Origin: an uncultured Myxococcales bacterium
Lineage (GTDB): Bacteria; Myxococcota; Myxococcia; Myxococcales; Myxococcaceae
Assembly (NCBI GenBank): GCA_937980205.1
Contig: CALJKW010000029.1
Location: 139,802-203,801, forward strand
DNA: 64,000 nucleotides
Direction: 5' to 3'
A model generated the notes under the pieces. That model did no database searches. It had not been told where the DNA came from and saw only the letters and a list, made by a program, of their open reading frames with translations. The translations under genes and the position numbers were made by a program. Shown here piece by piece: positions 53,246-61,102 of this stretch (position 1 is the stretch's first letter; each line of letters opens with the position of its first letter).

Positions 53246-54198
53246 CCGCGCTCCTGGAGGTCGAGCGGCTCTCCGCCGAGCTGCCCGGCGGAGCACGGCC
53301 CGTCGACGAGGTGAGCTTCACGCTGTCTCCCGGCCGCGCGCTCGGCCTCGTCGGAGAGTCCGGCTGCGGCAAGACCAGCGCCGCGCTCGCGATCATGCGG
53401 CTGCTGCCCGACGGCGCCGTCGCCCGCGGCAGCGTTCGCCTCGACGGAGAGTCCCTGCTCGAGGCCCCCGAGGCGCGCATCAACGAGCTGCGCGGCGCCC
53501 GGATCGCGATGGTCTTTCAGGAGCCGCTCTCGGCGCTGAACCCGGTGCTCACCGTCGGCAGTCAGATCGCCGAAGGGCTCGAGGTGCACGCGCGGATGAA
53601 GAAGGCCGACGCGGCCCGGAAGGCGATCGAGCTGCTCGGCAGCGTCGGCATTCCGAACGCCGAAGAGAAGGCGAGGGCGTATCCGCACCAGCTCTCGGGC
53701 GGCATGCGGCAGCGGGCGTTGATCGCCGCGGCGCTCGCGTGCGAGCCGAAGGTGCTGATCGCCGACGAGCCGACGACGGCGCTCGACGTCACCGTGCAGG
53801 CGCAGATCCTCGAGCTGCTCGAGGGGCTGCAGCGCGAGCGCGGCCTCGCGCTGCTGTTGATCACCCATGACCTCGGCGCGGTGGCCGCGGCCTGCGACGA
53901 CGTCGCGGTGATGTACTCGGGCCGCATCGTCGAGCAGGGGCCGGTCGCCGAGGTGTTCTCGAGCCCGCGGCACCCGTACACGGCGGCGCTGCTCAAGGCC
54001 CGGCCTTCTCTCGCGAGCCGCGGAGGGCCGCTCGAGGTGTTGCCGGGGAGCGTGCCGGGCGCCGCCGCGCGCGTGGAGGGCTGCAGGTTCCGGCCGAGGT
54101 GCCCCCGCGCGATCGAGCCGTGCGCGCGCAGCGTGCCGCACGTGGCCGAGGGCGGGCGCTACCACGAGTGCCACAACCCGGTGGGGGCGGGAAAATGA
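53242..54198 (+). CDS. Peptide ABC transporter ATPase (DppD/OppD type)
   Basis: 318 aa from a GTG start that overlaps the preceding stop (GTGA). Walker A GESGCGKTS, Q-loop MVFQEP, signature LSGGMRQRA, Walker B LIADEPTTALD and H-loop THD are intact. The C-terminal oligopeptide-transporter extension with cysteines (RFRPRCPRAIEPCARSVPHV) is present, as in DppD/OppD, where it can hold an iron-sulfur cluster. It should pair with the second ATPase and both permeases. Confidence 0.95.
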   Translation: MTALLEVERLSAELPGGARPVDEVSFTLSPGRALGLVGESGCGKTSAALAIMRLLPDGAVARGSVRLDGESLLEAPEARINELRGARIAMVFQEPLSALNPVLTVGSQIAEGLEVHARMKKADAARKAIELLGSVGIPNAEEKARAYPHQLSGGMRQRALIAAALACEPKVLIADEPTTALDVTVQAQILELLEGLQRERGLALLLITHDLGAVAAACDDVAVMYSGRIVEQGPVAEVFSSPRHPYTAALLKARPSLASRGGPLEVLPGSVPGAAARVEGCRFRPRCPRAIEPCARSVPHVAEGGRYHECHNPVGAGK

Positions 54199-54376
54199 CG
54201 TGCCGTTTTCACGAAGGCGTGCACCCTGAGCAGCGCGGCTCGCGCCAGCGAGACCGCGCGTCGTCGAACGGGTCCGGGCGCAGATGGCGACGCCTCCGAG
54301 AAGGCTGTGCCCAGATCGCCAGGAGGGTTCGACAGGCTCACCCTGCTCGGTTTTGTTCCGCTCCCGGCGGCCGGCG
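54199..54376. repeat. 178-bp intra-operon gap with REP-like fragments
   Basis: There is no supported gene. Two REP-like pieces are visible: CACCCTGAGCAGCG...TCGTCGAACGGGT (54229-54273) and GGTTCGACAGGCTCACCCTG (54337-54356). They are in opposite orientation, and an RNA across the gap would fold. They separate the two ATPase genes and could reduce expression of the second. Confidence 0.5.
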
Positions 54377-55084
54377 ATGACCGCGCACCTCTCCGTCGAT
54401 TCCCTCGAGGTCCACTTCGGCCCCATCCACGCCGTCCGCGGCGTCAGCTTCGAGATCGCGCGCGGCGAGACCCTCGGGCTGGTGGGCGAGTCGGGCTGCG
54501 GCAAGACGTCGCTCGCGCGGGCCCTGGTGAAGCTGGTGAAGCCGAGCAAGGGCTCGGTGACGTTCGCCGACGCCGACCGCCGCAAGCTGCAGCTCGTCTT
54601 CCAGGATCCGCAGGCCGCGCTCGACCCGCGCATGACGATCTGCCAGGCGCTCGAAGAGCCGCTCGTCATCTCGAAGCTGCCGAAGGCCCGCGCGCCGCAG
54701 CTGCTCGACGCGGTGGGCCTCGGCCCCGAGCTGCTCGATCGGCTGCCGCGCCAGCTCTCCGCCGGTCAGCGCCAGCGGGTGAACATCGCCCGCGCGCTCG
54801 CGGTCGAGCCGACGCTGCTCATTCTCGACGAGCCGGTGAGCGCGCTCGACGTCAGCGTGCAGGCGCAGGTGCTGAACCTGCTGCTCGAGCTGCAGAAGAG
54901 CCGCGGCCTCACGTACCTCTTCATCTCGCACGATCTCGCCGTCGTCTCGCACGTCGCGTCCCGCATCGCCGTCATGCACGAAGGCCGCATCGTCGAGCTG
55001 GGGCCCGCGGAGCAGGTGATCGTCACCCCGCAGCACGCGTACACGAAGACGCTGCTCGACGCGGCGGCGAAGATGGCGCTCTGA
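54377..55084 (+). CDS. Peptide ABC transporter ATPase (OppF/DppF type, short)
   Basis: 235 aa. Walker A GESGCGKTS, Q-loop LVFQDPQAALDPR, signature LSAGQRQRVNIARAL, Walker B LLILDEPVSALD and H-loop SHD are intact. It lacks the C-terminal oligopeptide extension found in most OppF/DppF proteins (300 aa or more), so it is shortened but complete in its ATPase core. It completes the operon after the repeat-containing gap. Confidence 0.93.
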   Translation: MTAHLSVDSLEVHFGPIHAVRGVSFEIARGETLGLVGESGCGKTSLARALVKLVKPSKGSVTFADADRRKLQLVFQDPQAALDPRMTICQALEEPLVISKLPKARAPQLLDAVGLGPELLDRLPRQLSAGQRQRVNIARALAVEPTLLILDEPVSALDVSVQAQVLNLLLELQKSRGLTYLFISHDLAVVSHVASRIAVMHEGRIVELGPAEQVIVTPQHAYTKTLLDAAAKMAL

Positions 55085-55086
55085 AC

Positions 55087-55497
55087 ATGCCCTTCTGGCT
55101 GAGCCACCACCACGACGACGAGCTCAACCGCTGCTACCGCCTGGGCGGCGTCTACGTCTGCGCGCGCTGCCTCGGCACGTACCCGGTGCTGTTCGCCGCG
55201 ATGGCCGCGCAGTTCGCGCTCAAGGCCCCGCTCAGCCACCCGCTCGACGTGCCGCTGGTGCTCGCGCTCACGCTCCCCGCGCTGGCCGACTGGGCCTATG
55301 GGCGCTTCAGACCTCAGAGCGGCACCAACCTCATCCGCACCTTGACCGGAATCGCGTTGGGATTGGCGCTGGGGCGGACGCTGTTCGTCCACGTCCAGAA
55401 GCCTCTTCCTCCCGCCCTGTTGGCGCAGGCGGCCCTCGTGACAGCGGTCGCTGGCCCTGTCATTCTCGCGACTTATCGCCGCCGGCGCGGCGGATAG
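55087..55497 (+). CDS. DUF2085-like membrane protein
   Basis: 136 aa. The conserved Cys motif of DUF2085 is visible (HHDDELNRCYRL, VYVCARCLGTY), followed by about three membrane helices (VLFAAMAAQFALKAP, VPLVLALTLPALADWAY, LLAQAALVTAVAGPVILAT). The family is uncharacterised; the Cys residues may bind metal. It starts 2 bp after the last ATPase stop, so it probably belongs to the same operon. Confidence 0.75.
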   Translation: MPFWLSHHHDDELNRCYRLGGVYVCARCLGTYPVLFAAMAAQFALKAPLSHPLDVPLVLALTLPALADWAYGRFRPQSGTNLIRTLTGIALGLALGRTLFVHVQKPLPPALLAQAALVTAVAGPVILATYRRRRGG

Positions 55498-55563
55498 ATC
55501 CTCAGGCTCCCTCGCGCGTTCAACGACTTAGAAGCGAAGGGACAGAAAGCGGAGTTCAAGCAG

Positions 55564-56190
55564 TTGGGACCGGAGACTTCGGACGAACAGCTCATGCTGG
55601 CGTTCAAGTCGGGCGATGCCCGGGCATTTCGTGTGCTCGTGCAGCGCCACCGGGGGCCGGTCTTCAACTTCATTCTCCGTTACACGGGTCACAAGGCCAG
55701 GGCCGAGGACCTCTTGCAGGAGACGTGGTTGAAGGTTGTGCGGAGCAGCAGCGAATACGAGCCGAAAGCCCGGTTCACCACCTGGGTGTACACGATCGCG
55801 AGGAACCTCTGCGTGGACAGCGCGCGCAAAGAGACGTACCGGCAGACCGACTCGCTCGACGCGCCGGCGCGCGGCGAGGCGGAGGACGGGCGCGCGATGG
55901 GCGAGTCGATCGGCGACGAGGTCGCGGCCGGGCCCGAGCGCGCGGCGCACAACTCGCGGCTGCGGCCGCTGCTGACGAAGGCGCTGTCCTCGCTCCCGGA
56001 AGAGCAGCGCGAGGTGTTCCTCTTGCGCGAGTACCACGGCATCTCCTTCAAGGAGATCGCCGAGGTGACTGGAGTGAACGAGAACACGGTGAAGAGCCGC
56101 ATGCGGTATGCGCTCGAAGGTTTGAGGAAGCGGTTATCGGAGCTCGGAGTCGACGGAGAGCTCGTCACGGACGGAAGGACAGTGGCGTAA
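55564..56190 (+). CDS. ECF-family RNA polymerase sigma factor
   Basis: 208 aa from a TTG start at 55564 (GCGGAG upstream). Region 2: DEQLMLAFKSGDARAFRVLV, YTGHKARAEDLLQETWLKVV, FTTWVYTIARNLCVDSARK. Region 4: LTKALSSLPEEQREVFLLRE and HGISFKEIAEVTGVNENTVK with the helix-turn-helix. It directs RNA polymerase to stress-type promoters and is held by the anti-sigma factor encoded next. The gap to the next gene is 5 bp, with coupled expression likely. Confidence 0.94.
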   Translation: MGPETSDEQLMLAFKSGDARAFRVLVQRHRGPVFNFILRYTGHKARAEDLLQETWLKVVRSSSEYEPKARFTTWVYTIARNLCVDSARKETYRQTDSLDAPARGEAEDGRAMGESIGDEVAAGPERAAHNSRLRPLLTKALSSLPEEQREVFLLREYHGISFKEIAEVTGVNENTVKSRMRYALEGLRKRLSELGVDGELVTDGRTVA

Positions 56191-56195
56191 AGGTC

Positions 56196-57725
56196 ATGAA
56201 ACCCGCGGTGCACCAATACGAGGACAAGCTCCTCGAGCTCGCGTACGGCGAGCTTCCGCCCAACGAGGCGAGCGCGGTCGAGTCACACGTCCGCTCGTGC
56301 TCGAGGTGCACCGAGGCGCTGTCCGAGATCCGCGCCGTCCGCTCGACCATGGGACAACTTCCCATGGAACCGGTTCCCGACACCGGCCTCGAGTCGCTGT
56401 TCGCGTACGCCGATCAGGCCGCGCGCCGGAACGCCGCGGGGCCCGCTCCGACCGCGACGTGGTGGCGCAAGCTGATGGCGCCCCTGATGGCGGCGGGAGC
56501 GCTCAGCGTCATCGGCATCGTCGCCTACCAGTCGCGCGACGTCGGCGAGCCGCTCGCCACGCGCGAGGAGATCGCGACCCGCCAGGACAAGCTGCAGAAG
56601 GAGTCACTCAACGCGGCGCCCGTCGCGACGGCCGCCGAAGCGCCGGCGCCGGCTCCCGCTGCGCAGCCGCAGGGCTGGGCGGTCGAGAGCGAGAAGAACG
56701 TGCCCGAGGCCGAGGAGAAGAGCGCGAAGGTCGCCACGAAGCCCGCCGACGTCGAGGCGCCGCGGAAGATGTCCTCCGGTTCGGGCGGCGAGGGCCTCGG
56801 CGACATGCTCGCGAAGGCGAAGCAGTCGGAGTCGAAGAAGAAGGCCGTTGCGAAGGCGGACCTCGACTACGGCTACGGCGAGTACGACGCGGTGTCGAAC
56901 GAGATCCCGCGGCGCGGTGGCGGCAAGAAGGGCCGCGCCGTCGACTCGAACGACGACGCGCCGATGGCGGACAAGAGCGTCGCCGCGAAGGACCTGAAGG
57001 AAGAGGCGGCGGCGCCCGCCCGGGTGGTGGCGCAGCAGGCCCCGGGCAACGCGGGCGGTGCGATGCCGCGCGCGCAGGTTCAGGCAGAGCCGAGGCCGTC
57101 GGCGCCTCCGCCTCCGGCGCTGGAGCAGCAGCAGATGGCCGAGAGCCGCACGCAGCTCGGCGGCGCGGGGTCGTCGAGCTCGGGCTCGTTCGGGCTCGGC
57201 GTCGGCAGCAGCAACGCGTACGGCCAGCAGTCGCAGCGGCAGGTGATGGGGCCTCCGGCGACGGGTGGGCTGTCGGAGCGCGAGTCGGGCTACGACCAGG
57301 GCGGCGCGCGGGGTGAGGCTCCGGCGGCGGCGGCGAAGCCGGCCGAGATGCGCTCGCGGGTGGACGAGCTGCTCAAGCAGGCGCGGGCGGCGAAGCAGAG
57401 CCGCGACTACGAGACCGAGGTGCGAATCCTCAAAGACGTGCTCGAAGGGCACGCGACGGGCAGCGCGCGGCTCGAGGCGCTCAACGGGATCTGCAACGGG
57501 CTGCAGACGCTCGGCCTCTTGCAGCAGGCGGCGCCGTACTGCCAGATGCTGGTGAACGAGTTCCCCAACTCCGCCGTCGCGCGCGAGTGGGTCGAGCGCC
57601 AGAGCCGCATCCAGCGCCCGGCCGCGAAGCGATCGAAGTCGCAGGAGTACCAGTTCGACGACGAGGCCGAGCGCCGCCCGCCCGCAGCTGCGGAGCCCGC
57701 GTCTGCACCCACGCAGGCGAAGTAA
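56196..57725 (+). CDS. Zinc-finger anti-sigma factor with long C-terminal region
   Basis: 509 aa. N-terminal ZAS-type anti-sigma domain: YEDKLLELAYGELPPNEASA, then VESHVRSCSRCTEALSE with the H-x3-C-x2-C zinc motif. One membrane helix (LMAPLMAAGALSVIGIVAYQ) near residue 95 places the rest outside. The outer part is long and low complexity (Ala/Gly/Gln/Pro-rich), ending in TPR-like helices (RVDELLKQARAAKQSRDYET, RLEALNGICNGLQTLGLL). The ZAS domain should bind the sigma factor encoded just upstream, and the outer part may sense an envelope signal. The stop is followed by a repeat-rich gap. Confidence 0.87.
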   Translation: MKPAVHQYEDKLLELAYGELPPNEASAVESHVRSCSRCTEALSEIRAVRSTMGQLPMEPVPDTGLESLFAYADQAARRNAAGPAPTATWWRKLMAPLMAAGALSVIGIVAYQSRDVGEPLATREEIATRQDKLQKESLNAAPVATAAEAPAPAPAAQPQGWAVESEKNVPEAEEKSAKVATKPADVEAPRKMSSGSGGEGLGDMLAKAKQSESKKKAVAKADLDYGYGEYDAVSNEIPRRGGGKKGRAVDSNDDAPMADKSVAAKDLKEEAAAPARVVAQQAPGNAGGAMPRAQVQAEPRPSAPPPPALEQQQMAESRTQLGGAGSSSSGSFGLGVGSSNAYGQQSQRQVMGPPATGGLSERESGYDQGGARGEAPAAAAKPAEMRSRVDELLKQARAAKQSRDYETEVRILKDVLEGHATGSARLEALNGICNGLQTLGLLQQAAPYCQMLVNEFPNSAVAREWVERQSRIQRPAAKRSKSQEYQFDDEAERRPPAAAEPASAPTQAK

Positions 57726-57733
57726 ATCGGGGA

Positions 57734-57779
57734 CTGTCCCCATTTTCGGGCGCGAACGCGCAGAAATCAGGGACAGGCC
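57734..57779. repeat. Inverted GGGGACAGG element, first copy
   Basis: CTGTCCCCATTTTC near 57734-57747 pairs with GAAATCAGGGACAG near 57763-57776, with mismatches, around a GC-rich centre. GGGGACTGTCCCC (57729-57741) is itself palindromic. Confidence 0.6.
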
Positions 57780-57906
57780 TCCCCGCTTCTTGCGCTCCAT
57801 TTCTCAGCGCTCGAAACGTCGCGAGGCGCGCTCCGCCGGCAAAGGTGCGGAGGCGCAAGGCGCTCGTGCACTCCACTTCCTGCCTCGTGAGAGAACGCCG
57901 AGTCGA

Positions 57907-57953
57907 GGCCTGTCCCCAATTTCCCGCGCCGGCGCCGAAAATGGGGACAGGCC
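57907..57953. repeat. Inverted GGGGACAGG element, second copy
   Basis: Arms GGCCTGTCCCCAATTTC (57907-57923) and GAAAATGGGGACAGGCC (57937-57953) differ at one position, around a loop containing GCGCCGGCGC. This is the best-preserved inverted copy of the family in the window. Confidence 0.75.
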
Positions 57954-57963
57954 CCATTTATCC

Positions 57964-57980
57964 TGTCAGTGCTGCTGACA
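57964..57980. promoter_or_regulatory. Short palindrome upstream of the TadE operon
   Basis: TGTCAG and CTGACA are separated by 5 bp, about 100 bp before the first TadE-like start. It is an operator-like size and spacing, but there is no known regulator to match. Confidence 0.35.
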
Positions 57981-58079
57981 AGTGCGGGGCATTTGCGCGG
58001 GGAATTTCGTCTCGAATTACGCAGAGGCGCCGCCGCATGACGGATGCGCTGACTTCGGTGTCGACCGATAATCCGATTC

Positions 58080-59003
58080 GTGGCGCGGGCGAAAAGGGGA
58101 CAGGTCGCACTCGAGTCGGCGCTCGTGCTGCCGCTCATGGTCTTCCTCACGCTCGGCATCGTGCAGCTCGCCATGGTGCAGCAGGCGCGGCTGATGACCG
58201 AGTACGCGACCTACCAGGCCGCGCGCGCCGGCATCGTCTGGAACGGCAACAACGAGCGCATGCACGACGCCGCCGTGATGGCGCTGCTGCCCACCATGGG
58301 CCGCACCGACTCGTGGGCGAAGCTCGCCGAGACCTGGCAACGCCACCGCGACTACGACCGTGACCTGAAGCCGCTGCCCTGGGGCGTCGGCCGCACACAC
58401 GTCAACGGCCAGAGCCTCACCGGCCAGGTGCGCATCGACACCATCGGCCCGAACCTCACCCAGAGCTCGTACGCGATCTGGAAGCTCGCCGCCGGCTCCA
58501 CCTGGCTGGAGCTCGACTTCGACGGCCCCGAGACCTACCCGGAGGTGCCCGCGCTCGAGTCGCACGTGCAGAAGCTGTTCGACCTCCCGCGCGCCGACCC
58601 CGAAGAGGATCGCTTCCGCGAGGCGACGCTGCTCGAGATCCGCCTGCGCTACTGGTACGAGCTGCGCATCCCCTTCGCGAACCAGGTCATCTTCCTCGCC
58701 TGGTACGCCGCGAACGCCGACACCGCGCTCTACGGCGCCATCGAGCGCTCGAGCACGCAGAAGCAGAACATGCTGGGCCGAAGCGCCGACACGCGCTCGC
58801 TGCGCGGCACCGCGCGCGGCCTGTGGGACCCGTCGGGGCGCGGCTTCACGCCGGTGCTGCCGAGCGAGATGGTCGTGCTCTGGGACATCGCGACGGGGGC
58901 GCTGCCGGTGATGGGCGCAGAGCGGCGCTTCTTCCTGCCGCTGCAGGCCACACATGCGATGCGCCTGCAGTCGAACTTCTACCGGAAGTGGCTGGTGCAC
59001 TGA
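58080..59003 (+). CDS. TadE-like pseudopilin-type protein 1
   Basis: 307 aa from a GTG start. A basic N-terminus then RGQVALESALVLPLMVFLTL and GIVQLAMVQQARLMTEYATY match the TadE-like N-terminal membrane segment. The large C-terminal part is extracytoplasmic and unlike known minor pilins. TadE-type proteins are minor pilins of Tad/Flp pili, cleaved by a TadV-type peptidase. The Tad secretion ATPase and platform genes are not in this window. The stop shares one base with the next start (TGATG). Confidence 0.82.
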   Translation: MARAKRGQVALESALVLPLMVFLTLGIVQLAMVQQARLMTEYATYQAARAGIVWNGNNERMHDAAVMALLPTMGRTDSWAKLAETWQRHRDYDRDLKPLPWGVGRTHVNGQSLTGQVRIDTIGPNLTQSSYAIWKLAAGSTWLELDFDGPETYPEVPALESHVQKLFDLPRADPEEDRFREATLLEIRLRYWYELRIPFANQVIFLAWYAANADTALYGAIERSSTQKQNMLGRSADTRSLRGTARGLWDPSGRGFTPVLPSEMVVLWDIATGALPVMGAERRFFLPLQATHAMRLQSNFYRKWLVH

Positions 59004-61102
59004 TGATCACGCGCGCGTTCCGTGAAGCCAGCAAGCGTGAAGAGGGCCAGGCGCTCGTGCTCGCGTGCCTGATGATCCTCGTCATCTCCATCGCCGTGAT
59101 CTCGACGGTGAACCTCGGCCACTCGATCTACGAGCGGCAGCGGCTGCAGAACACCGCCGACTCCGCCGCCTACTCGATGGCGGCGCTCGAGGCGCGCGCG
59201 TTCAACTTCTACGCGTTCGTCAACCGCACCCACGTCTCGCACTACGTCACCGCGATGGTGTGGCAGTCGGTGCTCTCGTTCATCTACTTCGTCGAGGCGA
59301 TGATCGTCGACGTGCTGGGCGTGATGGTCACGCTCAACTGTGAGGGCCAGCACGGCATCGTCGAGCAGGTCTGCAAGATCGTCGACGACTTCGTGCCCAT
59401 CGTCGCCACGATCCAGCGCTTCATCGCGTCGACGCTGGTGGCCTACAAACAGCTCGTCCGCGGAGTGCTCTCGTACCTGCGAACCGCCGACCCCGACGCC
59501 TCGATCGGCAGGCGCATCATTCCCACGTACTACGTGATGAACGGGCTGCTCACCGGCTCGGCCGAAGCGACGCTCGAGGCCACGCTGCAGCAGGTGCAGT
59601 CGACCTCGGCCGACGTCGTGCTCGCGAACGATCGCAACGTCGACGTGACCTCGTCGCGCTTCGCGATGGGCCTGCTCTCGGCCTGCATGCTGTCGCGCGC
59701 GCACATGCGCGAGTCGTGGCACACCGAGAACAGCAGCGTGCCGTGGGGCAGGGCGCACTTCTCCGCGCTCGACCCGAGCGCGACGCGTGACGTCGACAAG
59801 ATCTCTCGCGCGAAGCGCTCGATGGGCGCCGTCAGCAACGCCACGCGGTTCGCGCTCGACCGCAACAACAACGGCACCGGCGACATGGCGGGCCCGGGGT
59901 GGACCACGAGCCGCAAGCTCGCCGACCTCGTCGACTTCCCGGCGAACTTCCGCGACCTGCACGATCTCATCGTGAAGTACGTGGACGACCCCGACGCGCC
60001 GGGGGACCTGCACCTCGGCAAGTGGGGGCAGACGAAGATGCTCACGCACGTGCCCGTGCCGGGCCACACCAACACCATCCGCCACTGGGAAGATCCGCTC
60101 GACGCGCCGTTCGGAGCGATGGCCCAGGGCGACGACCTCGGCTCCGACGATCTCTACCGCATCAACATCGGCGACTGGAACGCGCGGTGGTCGGACCCCA
60201 TCCTCGGCGCGGGCATCAACAACAAGCACTTCCTCGCGTGCCGCCCTGAAGATCCTCCGCTCGAGTGCTGGGGCGACGCGCGCTACGACTCGCGCGACCC
60301 GAAGAACCTCACGACGAAGAAGATGCTCAAGACGAGCATCTGGGCCACGCAGTCGCGCCCGCTGGCGCTGCACTACCGGCTCGTCTCGGTGCCGAACGGG
60401 CGGCCCTACCCGAACGCTCCCGGTGCCGAGCTGCCGCTGCGCTACGACCCGAACAACGAGCTCTCGCGGTTCGGGCTCTCGGACGTCGAGATCAACGTCA
60501 CCGCGGGCTGGGGCCCCTGGGGGGTCGGCGTCACGCTGCACAAGTACGTCGCCAACGTGCGGCCGGTCGCCGACGGCAACCATCCGTGGCACGGCGTCGC
60601 CCCGTTCCCCCACTTCGAGCCCGGGCAGTACGCGCGCGCGTGCCGAAACGATCCGTACGCGACGGGGCCGGTCTCGGGGCGCACGCCGTCGCTGCGGCAC
60701 AACGAGTTCAACCAGCCGTCCACGTTCGCGTTGCTGACGAAGGACGCCGACCAGCAGCAGAACCGCGGAGATCGCACCGGCGCCGGCACCTCGCGCCCGG
60801 CCCTGCTCAACTCGCGAGGCGCGCTCAACTTCGCCTTCTCGCGCGCCGCGCGCCCGCTCGTGCTCGACGACACGCGAATGACGTTCATGAACGGCAAGGG
60901 GCTGCACGCCATGTCGCGCGCGCAGGCCTACTACCACCGGCCCGGCAACTGGCACGAGCAGCCGAACTTCTTCAACCCGTACTGGCGCCCGCGCCTCGCG
61001 GCCGTGCTGCAGGGCAACTACGCGAACCCGCTCGTCGACGGCTTCGTGCGCCAGCTGCCCGAGCCGCTCTTGTCGATGCCGCAGAAAGCGATCACGCACT
61101 GA
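59003..61102 (+). CDS. Large TadG/Tad-like membrane protein
   Basis: 699 aa. The N-terminal segment REEGQALVLACLMILVISIA is the putative Flp/TadG-type membrane helix (GQALVL). A very large extracytoplasmic domain follows, with aromatic and Asn/Asp-rich segments, and further hydrophobic segments near residue 100 (VLSFIYFVEAMIVDVLGVMV). No vWA domain typical of many TadG proteins was recognised. It is coupled to both neighbours by TGATG overlaps. Confidence 0.78.
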   Translation: MITRAFREASKREEGQALVLACLMILVISIAVISTVNLGHSIYERQRLQNTADSAAYSMAALEARAFNFYAFVNRTHVSHYVTAMVWQSVLSFIYFVEAMIVDVLGVMVTLNCEGQHGIVEQVCKIVDDFVPIVATIQRFIASTLVAYKQLVRGVLSYLRTADPDASIGRRIIPTYYVMNGLLTGSAEATLEATLQQVQSTSADVVLANDRNVDVTSSRFAMGLLSACMLSRAHMRESWHTENSSVPWGRAHFSALDPSATRDVDKISRAKRSMGAVSNATRFALDRNNNGTGDMAGPGWTTSRKLADLVDFPANFRDLHDLIVKYVDDPDAPGDLHLGKWGQTKMLTHVPVPGHTNTIRHWEDPLDAPFGAMAQGDDLGSDDLYRINIGDWNARWSDPILGAGINNKHFLACRPEDPPLECWGDARYDSRDPKNLTTKKMLKTSIWATQSRPLALHYRLVSVPNGRPYPNAPGAELPLRYDPNNELSRFGLSDVEINVTAGWGPWGVGVTLHKYVANVRPVADGNHPWHGVAPFPHFEPGQYARACRNDPYATGPVSGRTPSLRHNEFNQPSTFALLTKDADQQQNRGDRTGAGTSRPALLNSRGALNFAFSRAARPLVLDDTRMTFMNGKGLHAMSRAQAYYHRPGNWHEQPNFFNPYWRPRLAAVLQGNYANPLVDGFVRQLPEPLLSMPQKAITH

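Larger units (their letters stand above)
57726..58079. other. 354-bp gap with two inverted GGGGACAGG elements
   Basis: No gene is supported. The region holds two inverted-pair copies of the GGGGACAGG family (57734-57779 and 57907-57953) and a short palindrome (57964-57980). It separates the anti-sigma gene from the TadE operon and must contain that operon's promoter, which I could not identify. Confidence 0.6.

Noticed and set aside
50612..53296. 894-aa minus-strand frame and several long plus-strand alternative frames over the proline-rich MshEN gene
   Set aside because: Arginine-rich translations without motifs; the chosen frame carries the MshEN domain and overlapping start/stop signals.
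58979..61099. 706-aa minus-strand frame opposite the TadG-like gene
   Set aside because: His/Arg/Val-rich shadow; the plus-strand frame has the TadG-like N-terminus and coupled neighbours.
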